This document shows, one piece after another, positions 1 through 6,179 of a stretch of DNA of 6,537 nucleotides; positions within the stretch are counted from its first letter, which is position 1, and each line of letters starts with the position of its first letter. The position numbers and the translations under genes are program-made. The DNA comes from Planctomycetota bacterium (lineage in GTDB: Bacteria; Planctomycetota; Planctomycetia; Pirellulales; Thermoguttaceae), in contig JANXQG010000080.1 in assembly GCA_025356915.1 (NCBI GenBank), positions 1 through 6,537 of the forward strand, written 5' to 3'. Under the pieces are notes generated by a model. The model saw nothing but the letters and a program-made list of their open reading frames with translations. It searched no databases and had not been told where the DNA came from.

Positions 1-50
1 CCGTGCCGCTACAAGTTTTCGCCCCGCGTCGAGCAGGATTCGATCGTCGC
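1..50 (+). repeat. Direct repeat, copy A (partner at 232-280)
   Basis: These 50 bases recur at 232-280 with one substitution (C to T in the run after ACAAGTTTT) and one single-base deletion in a C run. Similarity stops at the right edge: copy A continues TCAGTC and copy B continues GCAGAA. The left edge of copy A coincides with the window start, so the repeat may extend further left. There are no obvious terminal inverted repeats and no transposase frame between the copies. Confidence 0.85.
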
Positions 51-171
51 TCAGTCAAGGGCATTCTACGCGCCGCAGCAGATTTCGGACATTCTTTCCG
101 GCATCGTCACGCTCGACAGCCAGGAACCGAAGACCGGTGCAAGCGGATGGGCGCAAGCCCTCCGGTCCTAG
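1..171 (+). CDS. 3' end of an unidentified reading frame, truncated by the window edge
   Basis: Reading from base 1 gives 56 codons without a stop, ending in TAG at 169-171. The start lies outside the window. The translated tail is mixed and soluble-looking (includes the stretches FYAPQQISDILSG and TLDSQEPKTGASGWAQ), with no membrane segment, no low-complexity region and no motif I recognise. The first 50 bases are a direct repeat found again at 232-280. In that second copy a one-base deletion breaks this frame, so if the frame is real, copy 1 is the in-frame one. It could equally be a chance open frame in decaying intergenic DNA, because the neighbouring 250 bases look like debris. I cannot assign a function. 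Confidence 0.3.
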   Translation, partial: PCRYKFSPRVEQDSIVAQSRAFYAPQQISDILSGIVTLDSQEPKTGASGWAQALRS

Positions 172-190
172 CCGCGTGAGTAGATTACAA

Positions 191-210
191 AAACCGTCAA
201 ACCGTCAAAC
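191..210 (+). repeat. Short tandem repeat, 8-bp unit
   Basis: The unit AAACCGTC occurs twice in a row and is followed by AAAC, giving two and a half copies. It sits in the gap between the two copies of the longer direct repeat, in sequence without convincing coding sense. Slippage during replication is the simplest explanation. Confidence 0.7.
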
Positions 211-460
211 AAGAAAACCGGACGGCTCGCGCCGTGCCGCTACAAGTTTTTGCCCGCGTCGAGCAGGATTCGATCGTCGCGCAGAAATCCCCTTGCGCTG
301 CCGGCAATTCAGCTAGAAAGACCGAACTGGCCAGATGCCGGGTCGGGATCGCCTGCCAGTCGCCCTTGCCTAGCGGACGGAAATGAACCATGACGGCTTT
401 TACCGGCTGCTGAGCCAACGCGATGACCTTTACTTTCAGCGATTCTCCTTTGTTCACCAC
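197..460 (-). pseudogene. Remnant of a beta-sandwich (Ig-like) domain protein, cut off at a repeat
   Basis: An 87-codon minus-strand frame starts at a GTG (458-460). The open frame actually runs back to a stop at 485-487, so sensible sequence precedes that GTG and it is probably not a true start. The first 56 or so residues alternate hydrophobic and polar residues like beta strands (SLKVKVIAL, KAVMVHFRPLGKGDWQAIP, SSVFLAELPAAQGDF). From memory this resembles C-terminal Ig-like domains in secreted planctomycete proteins, often glycosidase-like; that is inference. After GDF, at about 281-283, the sequence enters the direct repeat and the translation turns into Cys/Ser/Thr/Arg-rich nonsense ending at TGA (197-199). 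I read it as a truncated internal fragment with neither a natural start nor a natural end. It overlaps the plus-strand frame that begins at 423. Confidence 0.4.
232..280 (+). repeat. Direct repeat, copy B (partner at 1-50)
   Basis: This is a 49-base near-copy of positions 1-50, one base shorter and with one substitution. It lies in the same orientation, 231 bases downstream. The deletion puts the plus-strand frame of copy A out of register. On the minus strand it forms the junction where the beta-sandwich remnant loses its sense. Confidence 0.85.
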
Positions 461-1073
461 ACTGCGTACGTTCGGCCTAGCTGTCTATACTCTGAAACTG
501 GCTTTGCGTGATTTGTCGAGAGTGATTATAAAGGATGCATGGACGTTGAGCAATTCAAGGAAGATGTTCCCGGTGGGCGTAGCGGAGGCAGACTGCTGGC
601 TGTCGCACATGCGGGTGGTATGGCGGGTCGAGAACGGCCAATTGGAACACTCAATTCGTCTTCGCTCTCGGTCTTCAGCATTCTTGGCCTTTGACCTTGG
701 CGCTGTGGATGAGCAGTTTCTGCAAAATCTGCTTGGCCTAGCCTACAATGCCAGTCTGGATTCATCGAAAGCAACGGTGAACGCCACGCTGCTGTGCAAA
801 GATGCCAAATTTGCCGAAGATGCCAAGAAGATTCTCGACGGCGGGCAGGTCGTGATGCGAAATACCTTGAAGGGAATGCGCGGTGTGCCCCGCGAACTAT
901 CGGACATGGTCGATGCCATCAAGTTCAGCGTCAGCGGAGCGAAGGTCAAAGGCAGTTTGCAGACCAGCCTCGAACCGTTGTCGAAGTGGATCAAAGAGCA
1001 GGCCGATAAGTTTGAGCCGGGAGTACCCAAGAAACCAAGAGCAAAATCAACGGCAGCACCACGCGCAGAATGA
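423..1073 (+). CDS. Hypothetical protein; C-terminal half plausible, N-terminal half doubtful
   Basis: The frame has 216 codons, ATG 423 to TGA 1071-1073. From about residue 88 onward (LAFDLGAVDEQFLQNLLGLAYN...) it reads like a real protein: strand-like segments (KATVNATLLCKD, AIKFSVSGAKVKGSLQTS) alternate with amphipathic helices (AKFAEDAKKILDG, LEPLSKWIKEQADKF). The tail is basic and Pro/Ala/Lys-rich. This pattern resembles C-terminal domains of secreted or periplasmic planctomycete proteins of unknown function (inference). There is no signal peptide. Residues 1-80 are less protein-like, overlap the minus-strand remnant, and have no Shine-Dalgarno before ATG 423. Other in-frame starts are GTG 522, ATG 564 and ATG 609. 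A promoter-like pair at 504-532 would favour one of these later starts. It may be the 3' part of a larger gene whose 5' part has decayed or is frameshifted. No function is assigned. Confidence 0.45.
   Translation: MTFTFSDSPLFTTLRTFGLAVYTLKLALRDLSRVIIKDAWTLSNSRKMFPVGVAEADCWLSHMRVVWRVENGQLEHSIRLRSRSSAFLAFDLGAVDEQFLQNLLGLAYNASLDSSKATVNATLLCKDAKFAEDAKKILDGGQVVMRNTLKGMRGVPRELSDMVDAIKFSVSGAKVKGSLQTSLEPLSKWIKEQADKFEPGVPKKPRAKSTAAPRAE
504..532 (+). promoter_or_regulatory. Sigma70-like promoter candidate inside the 5' half of the 423-1073 frame
   Basis: TTGCGT (504-509) lies 17 bases before TATAAA (527-532). The -10 box matches five of six consensus bases and the -35 box three of six. Transcription would begin near 539, where an ATG occurs in another frame. 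That ATG opens a 51-codon frame (539-694) I do not recognise. For the 423-1073 frame, this promoter would imply a start at 564 or 609. Confidence 0.3.
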
Positions 1074-1182
1074 GCGAGTAGGGCGGGACGATCGCAGCAA
1101 ACCCCACTAAAAGCGCGCTAAAACTGAGTTGGTGTGGCTCGTTTCAATCGTCCCTCTTCTTCCGGTTTCATTCATCCTCTTC

Positions 1183-1255
1183 CCCAGCAATAAATTGCTG
1201 GGCTATTCTCAGGTGCCCCTCAGGGGCAGGGTCTCGCCCCAAGTCAGCCTGCCCC
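1183..1255. repeat. REP-like cluster of hairpins in the 1074-1337 intergenic region
   Basis: Two perfect hairpins lie 11 bases apart. The first has arms CCCAGCAA (1183-1190) and TTGCTGGG (1195-1202) with loop TAAA. The second has arms TGCCCC (1214-1219) and GGGGCA (1223-1228) with loop TCA. The second could instead pair GGGGCAGG (1223-1230) with CCTGCCCC (1248-1255), giving mutually exclusive folds. No U tract follows either hairpin, so an intrinsic terminator is unlikely. The paired-hairpin layout recalls dispersed intergenic repeats of planctomycete genomes (memory only). The rest of the 1074-1337 gap shows nothing beyond the serS promoter. Confidence 0.55.
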
Positions 1256-1286
1256 AAACCGATGGGTGGTGTGAACGGGTGATTGC

Positions 1287-1295
1287 TGCTATAAT
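1287..1295 (+). promoter_or_regulatory. Extended -10 promoter for serS
   Basis: TGCTATAAT is a perfect extended -10 element (TGnTATAAT). There is no good -35 hexamer at the expected distance, which is typical of extended -10 promoters. Transcription would start near 1302, leaving a leader of about 36 bases before the serS ATG. The leader is pyrimidine-rich and has no Shine-Dalgarno sequence. Confidence 0.6.
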
Positions 1296-1337
1296 GCGGC
1301 CTTTTCCCCGTTCCAAAATCCATTCCCCCTCGCTCCC

Positions 1338-2612
1338 ATGCTCGACCGCAAATTCATTGTCGATAACGTCGAACTCGTCAAGCAGAATTGTAAGAACCGC
1401 AACGCCCCGGCCGATGTCGATCGGTTCGTCGCGCTCGAAGAACAGCGGCGGACGTTGCAGTCGCAGTTGGACGAGGCGAATCGCAAGGCCAATGAGACAG
1501 CCCGTTCGATCGGCAAGGCCCCGCCGGAAAATCGCGAGGTGCTAAAGGAGGAGGGCCGCCGCATCCGCGACGAGGCCGCACAGATTCAGCAAAAGCTCGA
1601 CCAGATCACGTCCGAATCGGATACGATCGTGCGGACGATTCCCAATCTCTCGCATGCCGCCGCCCCGGTGGGAGTTGACGACAAGGCGAACCTGGAACTG
1701 TTCCGCGGCAAGACGCCGATTCCGCAGTTCGATTTCAAACCGCTGGATCACGTCGAGCTGGCGGAGAAACTTGATTTGATCGACTTTGAAGGCGGGGCGC
1801 GTGTCGCAGGGCACGGATTCTATTTCCTGAAAAACGACGTCGTACTGCTCGATCTAGCCTTGCAGCGCTACGTATTAAACGTGCTCCTCAAAGAAGGCTT
1901 CACGCCCATGACCACGCCCGACCTGGCACGCAATGATGTGCTCCAGGGGATCGGCTTCATTCCCCGCGGACCGGAGACGCAGATTTATAGCATCGAGGGT
2001 AGCGATCTGAGTTTGGTGGCGACGGCCGAGATTACGCTCGGCGGGCTATTTTCCGGTCAGACGGTCGATGCGGAAGACCTGCCGCTAAAACTCTGCGGCA
2101 TAAGCCACTGCTTCCGCACGGAGGCCGGGGCTGCCGGCCGGGCCTCGCGAGGGCTGTATCGCGTTCACCAGTTCACCAAGATCGAAATGTTCGCCTACAC
2201 GCTTCCCAGCGAAAGCGACAACATGCTCGAATACCTGCGGGACATGGAATGTCGCATCTTCGACGGTCTGGGCGTGCCGTATCGAGTGGTCGATACAGCG
2301 ACCGGCGACCTCGGCGGGCCAGCCTATCGCAAGTTCGACCTTGAGGCATGGATGCCCGGCCGAGGAGATTTTGGCGAGGTCACCAGCACTTCAAACTGCA
2401 CCGACTATCAGTCGCGGCGGCTGAATATCCGCTATCGCGTCAAGGGCGAAAAAGGGACGCGACTGGTCCACACACTCAACGGCACCGCGATTGCCCTCAG
2501 TCGCGGCCTGATCGCCGTGATGGAGAACTACCAGCAGGCCGACGGGTCGATCGTCGTGCCAGAGGTTCTGCGGGCGTGGATGGGGAAGGATCGCATCGAA
2601 GGGAAGAAGTAG
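1338..2612 (+). CDS. serS: Seryl-tRNA synthetase (class II aminoacyl-tRNA synthetase)
   Basis: This cytoplasmic enzyme activates serine with ATP and charges tRNA-Ser; the bacterial enzyme also serylates tRNA-Sec where present. The protein is 424 residues, normal for bacterial SerRS. Residues 1-105 form the N-terminal tRNA-binding arm: the opening MLDRKFIVDNVELVKQN is family-typical and about 27-100 are charged, heptad-like coiled coil. The class II core follows, with motif 1 around 175-195 (VLNVLLKEGFTPMTTPDLA) and the serine-site TAE at 229-231. Motif 2 is FRTEAGAAGRASRGLYRVHQF (259-279), continuing into TKIEMF. Motif 3 is LNGTAIALSRGLIAVMENYQ (380-399) with the ATP-binding arginine. ATG 1338 gives a complete N-terminus and follows the extended -10 promoter. 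No Shine-Dalgarno site is visible. The gene ends 12 bases from the convergent glmM-like gene and nothing in it is truncated. Confidence 0.98.
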   Translation: MLDRKFIVDNVELVKQNCKNRNAPADVDRFVALEEQRRTLQSQLDEANRKANETARSIGKAPPENREVLKEEGRRIRDEAAQIQQKLDQITSESDTIVRTIPNLSHAAAPVGVDDKANLELFRGKTPIPQFDFKPLDHVELAEKLDLIDFEGGARVAGHGFYFLKNDVVLLDLALQRYVLNVLLKEGFTPMTTPDLARNDVLQGIGFIPRGPETQIYSIEGSDLSLVATAEITLGGLFSGQTVDAEDLPLKLCGISHCFRTEAGAAGRASRGLYRVHQFTKIEMFAYTLPSESDNMLEYLRDMECRIFDGLGVPYRVVDTATGDLGGPAYRKFDLEAWMPGRGDFGEVTSTSNCTDYQSRRLNIRYRVKGEKGTRLVHTLNGTAIALSRGLIAVMENYQQADGSIVVPEVLRAWMGKDRIEGKK

Positions 2613-2635
2613 ACGGGTTTGAAATCAAACGCCGT
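2613..2635. terminator. Hairpin filling the serS/glmM convergent gap, possible bidirectional terminator
   Basis: Arms ACGGGTTTGA (2613-2622) and TCAAACgCCGT (2625-2635) pair over ten positions with one bulged G and only AA between them. The hairpin starts immediately after the serS stop and contains the TCA that is the stop of the minus-strand gene. There is no T-run on either side, so it is at best a weak or factor-assisted terminator. A protective 3' hairpin is an alternative. Confidence 0.35.
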
Positions 2636-3968
2636 TCAATACCTTCGCTGCCTCGTCACACAGCCGCTGGGCCTCCGCGGCTGTTGGTGCTTCGGCAATG
2701 GCGCGGACGATCGGCTCGGTGTTGCTGCCGCGGACTAGCAGCCATTGGCCGGGCCAATCCAATCGCAATCCATCGAGAGTGTCCGCGGTCGCGTCGCGAA
2801 AATGCGATATTAGGGCATTCAATCCCGCAGGAATCTTTTCCTTCGCCAGCGCGATCTTGATCTTCACGATCTCGTAGCGGGGCAGGGCATCGGCCATCGC
2901 CCCGATGGGCAGTTTTTGCTCGGCCATCGCGTCCAACAGCAACGCCATGCCAACGAAACTGTCGCGTACCAGACCCACACGAGGATGAATCGGCCCGCCG
3001 TTCCCCTCGCCGCCGAAGATCGCCTTGTTGGCAAGCATGGCATCGACGACATTGGCCTCTCCCACGGCGGATCGGAAGAAAGGGACTCCGGCCCGTTCAG
3101 CCAGATCTTGCGTCATTCGGCTGCTGGAACAATTGGTGACGATCGAACCTTGAGCGTGTCGGAGAACATGCTCCGCACACAAGGCCACCGTATATTCCTC
3201 GCCGATATAGCGACCTGTGGCGTCGATAACGGCCAAACGGTCGGCATCCGGATCCTGGCAAAAGCCGATATCGACCCTGGCAGCGGTCACGGCCGAGCAG
3301 ACGCCGGCAAGGTTCTCGGCCGTCGGCTCAGGCGTATGGGCGAATTTGCCGTTAGTCTCTTCGCCAAGGATCGTCACGGTGCAACCGAGTTCCTCCAGCA
3401 GACGCCGTCCCAGTGGGCCGCCGGCACCGTGATTGGCGTCCAACAGCACACGGAAACGTCTCTTGCGTATCCGCTCCGGTTGGACCGTCGCCAGGACCAG
3501 TGCCAGGTGTGCAGATTGCGTGTCGATGAGCAATTCGCCGGTTCCCAGACATTCGTGCGTAACCCAGGCGGGTTGGCCGGAGAGGTATTGCTGCAAGACC
3601 ATTTCGCCCAGCCCGGCCGGAATGACGCGCCCTTCGGCGGAAAACAGCTTCAGACCGTTATAGGGCGAAGGGTTGTGGCTGGCCGTAATCTGAATTCCAC
3701 CGGCCGCGCCAAGATGCCGCACGAGTACGCCCGTCGTCGGCGTGGCTGCGATGCCGATGTTAATGGTTGATCGCCCTACGGCTTCCAGCCCGGCGTTGAT
3801 CGCCCCGGCGAGCATTCTGCCCGAGGGACGGCTATCGCGGGCCAGGATGATCGGTCCCGGCGGTGCCACCGCGGCAAAGGCCGCAGCATAACGGATGGCA
3901 ACCTCCGGAGTAAGGGTTTCACCCACGATACCCCGCAGGCCGGAAACGCTGATGATGAGTTCGGTCAT
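2625..3968 (-). CDS. glmM: Phosphoglucosamine mutase-like alpha-D-phosphohexomutase
   Basis: The family moves a phosphate between C6 and C1 of a hexose through a phosphoserine and a bisphosphate intermediate. GlmM makes glucosamine-1-phosphate for UDP-GlcNAc, peptidoglycan and lipopolysaccharide; relatives act on mannose or glucose phosphates. From ATG 3968 it has 447 residues, the usual length, and opens with TELIISVSGLRGIVGE, a family hallmark. Motifs: phosphoserine loop TASHNP (95-100, Ser97), metal loop DPDADR (239-244), sugar-specificity loop GGEGNGG (319-325), phosphate-binding loop RGSNTEP (413-419). GGEGNGG plus SNTEP is the form I associate with archaeal-type GlmM and PMM/PGM relatives rather than the E. 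coli form, so the substrate is inferred. A GTG at 3977 is an alternative in-frame start adding three residues; ATG matches the family N-terminus better. No Shine-Dalgarno is visible. It is divergent from the second mutase. Confidence 0.9.
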   Translation of the reverse strand: MTELIISVSGLRGIVGETLTPEVAIRYAAAFAAVAPPGPIILARDSRPSGRMLAGAINAGLEAVGRSTINIGIAATPTTGVLVRHLGAAGGIQITASHNPSPYNGLKLFSAEGRVIPAGLGEMVLQQYLSGQPAWVTHECLGTGELLIDTQSAHLALVLATVQPERIRKRRFRVLLDANHGAGGPLGRRLLEELGCTVTILGEETNGKFAHTPEPTAENLAGVCSAVTAARVDIGFCQDPDADRLAVIDATGRYIGEEYTVALCAEHVLRHAQGSIVTNCSSSRMTQDLAERAGVPFFRSAVGEANVVDAMLANKAIFGGEGNGGPIHPRVGLVRDSFVGMALLLDAMAEQKLPIGAMADALPRYEIVKIKIALAKEKIPAGLNALISHFRDATADTLDGLRLDWPGQWLLVRGSNTEPIVRAIAEAPTAAEAQRLCDEAAKVLNGV

Positions 3969-4015
3969 GGCAATCACAGGCTGCGAGGAACTGGATGATC
4001 AAATTGTAAATTCGC

Positions 4016-4044
4016 ATTATAGTATGCGATTAACGATGAATCAA
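4016..4044 (-). promoter_or_regulatory. Promoter for the glmM-like gene
   Basis: On the minus strand, TTGATT (4044-4039) is followed after 17 bases by a perfect TATAAT (4021-4016). Transcription would begin near 4009, leaving about 40 bases before ATG 3968. The -10 lies inside a small inverted repeat with arms CGCAT (4013-4017) and ATGCG (4024-4028), which could be an operator half-site pair or coincidence. Confidence 0.6.
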
Positions 4045-4048
4045 CAGG

Positions 4049-4076
4049 CGACGTTTTTGTGACGACGTTTTTGTGA
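4049..4076 (+). repeat. Perfect 14-bp tandem duplication in the divergent promoter region
   Basis: CGACGTTTTTGTGA occurs twice back to back (4049-4062 and 4063-4076). Each copy ends in TTGTGA, a -35-like hexamer. Only the first copy is correctly spaced from the -10 box at 4079-4084. The duplication therefore moved an existing -35 upstream, created a new one, or forms a two-site operator. Confidence 0.9.
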
Positions 4077-4084
4077 TATACAAT
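4057..4084 (+). promoter_or_regulatory. Promoter for the 603-residue phosphohexomutase
   Basis: TTGTGA (4057-4062) and TACAAT (4079-4084) are separated by 16 bases. An overlapping TATACA (4077-4082) is an alternative -10 box with a poorer spacing of 14. Transcription would start near 4091, giving a pyrimidine-rich leader of about 30 to 40 bases without a Shine-Dalgarno site. Confidence 0.5.
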
Positions 4085-4119
4085 TTCCCCGCTTTCCCCC
4101 TCCTTCGCTATTTCGTACA

Positions 4120-5931
4120 ATGGCTCCCATCATGAATACTCAAGAAGCACTACAACAACTAGACGTGGCGGCGGCGGGTAAGCTCTCGCGGGTGGCCGTG
4201 GAGAACATTCGCATTTGGCTCACCGCCCCCTATCTTGCCGAATACGCACCAGCGGTGGCCGAGCAGATCGCCGCCGGAAAGTGGCAGGAACTGGACGACG
4301 TATTCTGGACGACCATTCCTTTCGGCACCGGCGGCCGCCGCGGCAGGCTGTGCCCTATCGGCACCAACGCCATCAACGATCGCACGATCGGCGAAAGTGC
4401 TCAGGGGCTGGCTGATTACGTTCGCGAAGTTGTCGGCAATAAGCCGCTCGCCTGCGCTATCGCCTACGATACGCGGCATCGCTCGCGAGATTTTTCCGAA
4501 CTTTGTGCCCAGATCATGGCTGCCGCGGGCTTTAAGGTATGGTTCCTCGACGGTTACCGCAGCACGCCAGAGGCATCCTTCGCCATTCGATACAAAAATT
4601 GCGATTGCGGCATCATGATCACCGCCAGCCACAATCCACCCACCGACAACGCCCTGAAGGTCTATTGGTCGACCGGCGGCCAGTTGCTTCCGCCGCACGA
4701 CCAGAATGTGATCGATCGGGTCTACCGCGTCAAAGAAATCGTGCGGATTCCGTGGGAAGCGGGGTTGGCCTCGGGCCAGATCGAGTATTGCCAGGAAGAG
4801 GTCGATGCGGCGTTCGTCGCGGCGGTCATGCGGCAGAGCACGCCCGGACCGCGCGACCTGAAAATCATCTACTCACCCCTGCACGGCGTGGGTACGTCGG
4901 CTGTTTGCCCGGTGCTGGATGCGGCCGGATTCAAGGAAGTGGAGATATTCGGCCCACATGCGGCTCCTGATCCCGATTTCACCAATGTTCCAGGCCATGT
5001 GGCCAATCCGGAGAACGCCGTTGTTTTCGACGCCATGATCATCCGCGGCAAGCAGATTGGCACGGACTTGATCCTGGCCACCGACCCCGACTGTGATCGG
5101 TTGGGCTGCGCCACCCGGCTGACCCCTGCTGCCGATGCTGCCTGGGGAACTCTTACCGGCAACCAGATCGGCTCGCTGCTCACGGATTCGTTACTTGCCG
5201 CTCGAAAAGCGGCGGGTACGCTTCATCCCGGATTGTACGTCGTCAAGACGCTGGTCACGACCGAGTTGATGCGACGGATTGCCGACGATTACGGAGTGCA
5301 GACGGCCGGCAATTTGCTTGTGGGCTTCAAATACATCGGCGGCGAGATGGATTTCCGCGGGCCGAAGGATTTTGTCTTCGGTGCCGAGGAATCATACGGT
5401 TTCCTGGCTGGCGACCACGTTCGCGACAAGGACGCCGCGGTGGCCTCACTCTTGCTGGCCGAGTTGGCCGCGCGGTTGAAGGCCCAGGGCAAGACTTTGC
5501 ACCAGCAACTCGACGAACTGTTCGTTCGCTACGGGTGCCATAGTGAGAGCCAGATCAACGTGCAGATGCCGGGCGAGCAGGGCATGGACGCGATGAAGAC
5601 GCTGATGGCCAACTTCCGATCCCATCCGCCACTGGAACTGGGCGGATTGAAGCTAGCCCGGGTGCGCGACTATCTCAGTGACACACTAACCGTCCCCAGC
5701 GGCAAGCCGGAACCGCTGGGTGGACCCAAAGGCGATATGGTGATCCTCGACTTGGCATCTGCCGGGAATTATGTGGCCGTGCGTCCCTCCGGTACGGAGC
5801 CGAAGGTGAAGTTTTACATGTTCGCTTACGACCCGCCGGCGGCATCTGCTGATCTCCCTGCGATCAAGGCAGCGCAGGCAGTCCGGATGAAGGCTTTTGG
5901 CACCGATCTGCGGAAGTTCTCGGGGGTGTAG
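4120..5931 (+). CDS. Phosphoglucomutase/phosphomannomutase, long alpha-D-phosphohexomutase
   Basis: It is predicted to interconvert hexose 6- and 1-phosphates (glucose most likely, mannose or a pentose phosphate possible), linking glycolysis to glycogen and nucleotide sugars in the cytoplasm. At 603 residues it fits the longer PGM2/PgcA-like branch rather than the roughly 450-residue GlmM/ManB branch. Motifs: N-terminal FGTGGRRG (68-75), phosphoserine loop TASHNP (168-173, Ser170), YSPLHGVG (251-258), metal loop DPDCDR (322-327), GFKYIGGEM (402-410), sugar-binding GAEESYG (421-427) and phosphate-binding RPSGTEPK (555-562). All four catalytic loops are intact. GAEESYG is the glutamate-rich form common in glucose/mannose mutases. 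ATG 4132 is an alternative start (MNTQEALQQ) that loses four residues; neither start has a Shine-Dalgarno. It converges on hicB with a 14-base gap and no clear terminator. Exact substrate is not determinable by eye. Confidence 0.95.
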   Translation: MAPIMNTQEALQQLDVAAAGKLSRVAVENIRIWLTAPYLAEYAPAVAEQIAAGKWQELDDVFWTTIPFGTGGRRGRLCPIGTNAINDRTIGESAQGLADYVREVVGNKPLACAIAYDTRHRSRDFSELCAQIMAAAGFKVWFLDGYRSTPEASFAIRYKNCDCGIMITASHNPPTDNALKVYWSTGGQLLPPHDQNVIDRVYRVKEIVRIPWEAGLASGQIEYCQEEVDAAFVAAVMRQSTPGPRDLKIIYSPLHGVGTSAVCPVLDAAGFKEVEIFGPHAAPDPDFTNVPGHVANPENAVVFDAMIIRGKQIGTDLILATDPDCDRLGCATRLTPAADAAWGTLTGNQIGSLLTDSLLAARKAAGTLHPGLYVVKTLVTTELMRRIADDYGVQTAGNLLVGFKYIGGEMDFRGPKDFVFGAEESYGFLAGDHVRDKDAAVASLLLAELAARLKAQGKTLHQQLDELFVRYGCHSESQINVQMPGEQGMDAMKTLMANFRSHPPLELGGLKLARVRDYLSDTLTVPSGKPEPLGGPKGDMVILDLASAGNYVAVRPSGTEPKVKFYMFAYDPPAASADLPAIKAAQAVRMKAFGTDLRKFSGV

Positions 5932-5945
5932 GATTAGAGAATTCC

Positions 5946-6179
5946 TTATTTCGCGAGCATTTTCGCGACATTCCGGCCGGCAGTTGGAGGCGGCAACGGA
6001 CGGCCGTCGCACCGCGCAAGCTCAATCCATTCATCGACGATCTGGCACAGTTCCCGGTAGACTTCGGATTCGTCGGTGCCGTGGCAGCATGGCCCGATGA
6101 TTCCGGGACATTCGCCAACGAATGCATGATCTTCCTCGGACCATTCCACGATTTTCACATAGTGGGCACTATCGGTCAT
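5946..6179 (-). CDS. hicB: HicB-family antitoxin
   Basis: This is the antitoxin partner of HicA; it binds the toxin and blocks its mRNA interferase activity. The 77 residues form a single HicB-like partial RNase H fold: strand HYVKIVEWSEEDHAFVGECPGI (6-27), the GTDESEVYRELCQIVDEWIELA segment (35-56), then a short GRPLPPPTAG tail (59-68). I see no C-terminal ribbon-helix-helix or helix-turn-helix domain, which many longer HicB proteins use to repress their own operon. Autoregulation would then need the toxin complex or another regulator. The ATG overlaps the hicA TGA as ATGA, and a Shine-Dalgarno (GAGGAG) lies 8 bases upstream inside hicA, so translation is coupled and probably efficient. The N-terminus is complete and the frame is intact. 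Confidence 0.85.
   Translation of the reverse strand: MTDSAHYVKIVEWSEEDHAFVGECPGIIGPCCHGTDESEVYRELCQIVDEWIELARCDGRPLPPPTAGRNVAKMLAK

Noticed and set aside
1261..1280. GGGTGG upstream of serS, reminiscent of a T-box specifier/antiterminator sequence
   Set aside because: Only six bases match, it lies upstream of the -10 box, and no stem I, terminator or U tract is present.
1129..1545. A 138-codon plus-strand frame overlapping the start of serS
   Set aside because: It runs through the intergenic hairpins and promoter into serS in another frame, and the translation is Ser/Arg/Pro-rich without domain-like sequence.
1543..1551. Strong Shine-Dalgarno-like AAGGAGG inside serS
   Set aside because: No start codon follows at a usable distance, and the bases are explained by Lys/Glu codons of serS.
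2348..2860. A 170-codon plus-strand frame spanning the serS 3' end and the glmM 3' end
   Set aside because: It overlaps two well-supported genes in the wrong frame or strand and has an Arg-rich, low-quality translation.
2916..3770. A 284-codon plus-strand frame opposite the glmM-like gene
   Set aside because: It is antisense to a gene with all catalytic motifs intact, and its translation has no family-like features. Long antisense frames are common in GC-rich DNA.
4159..4698. A 179-codon minus-strand frame within the 603-residue mutase
   Set aside because: It is a shadow of the mutase coding frame, which carries the phosphoserine loop in this same stretch.
5951..5968. TCGCGA inverted repeat near the end of hicB, a possible terminator
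   Set aside because: The stem is only 6 bp with a 6-base loop, there is no T-run on either strand, and it lies in hicB coding sequence.
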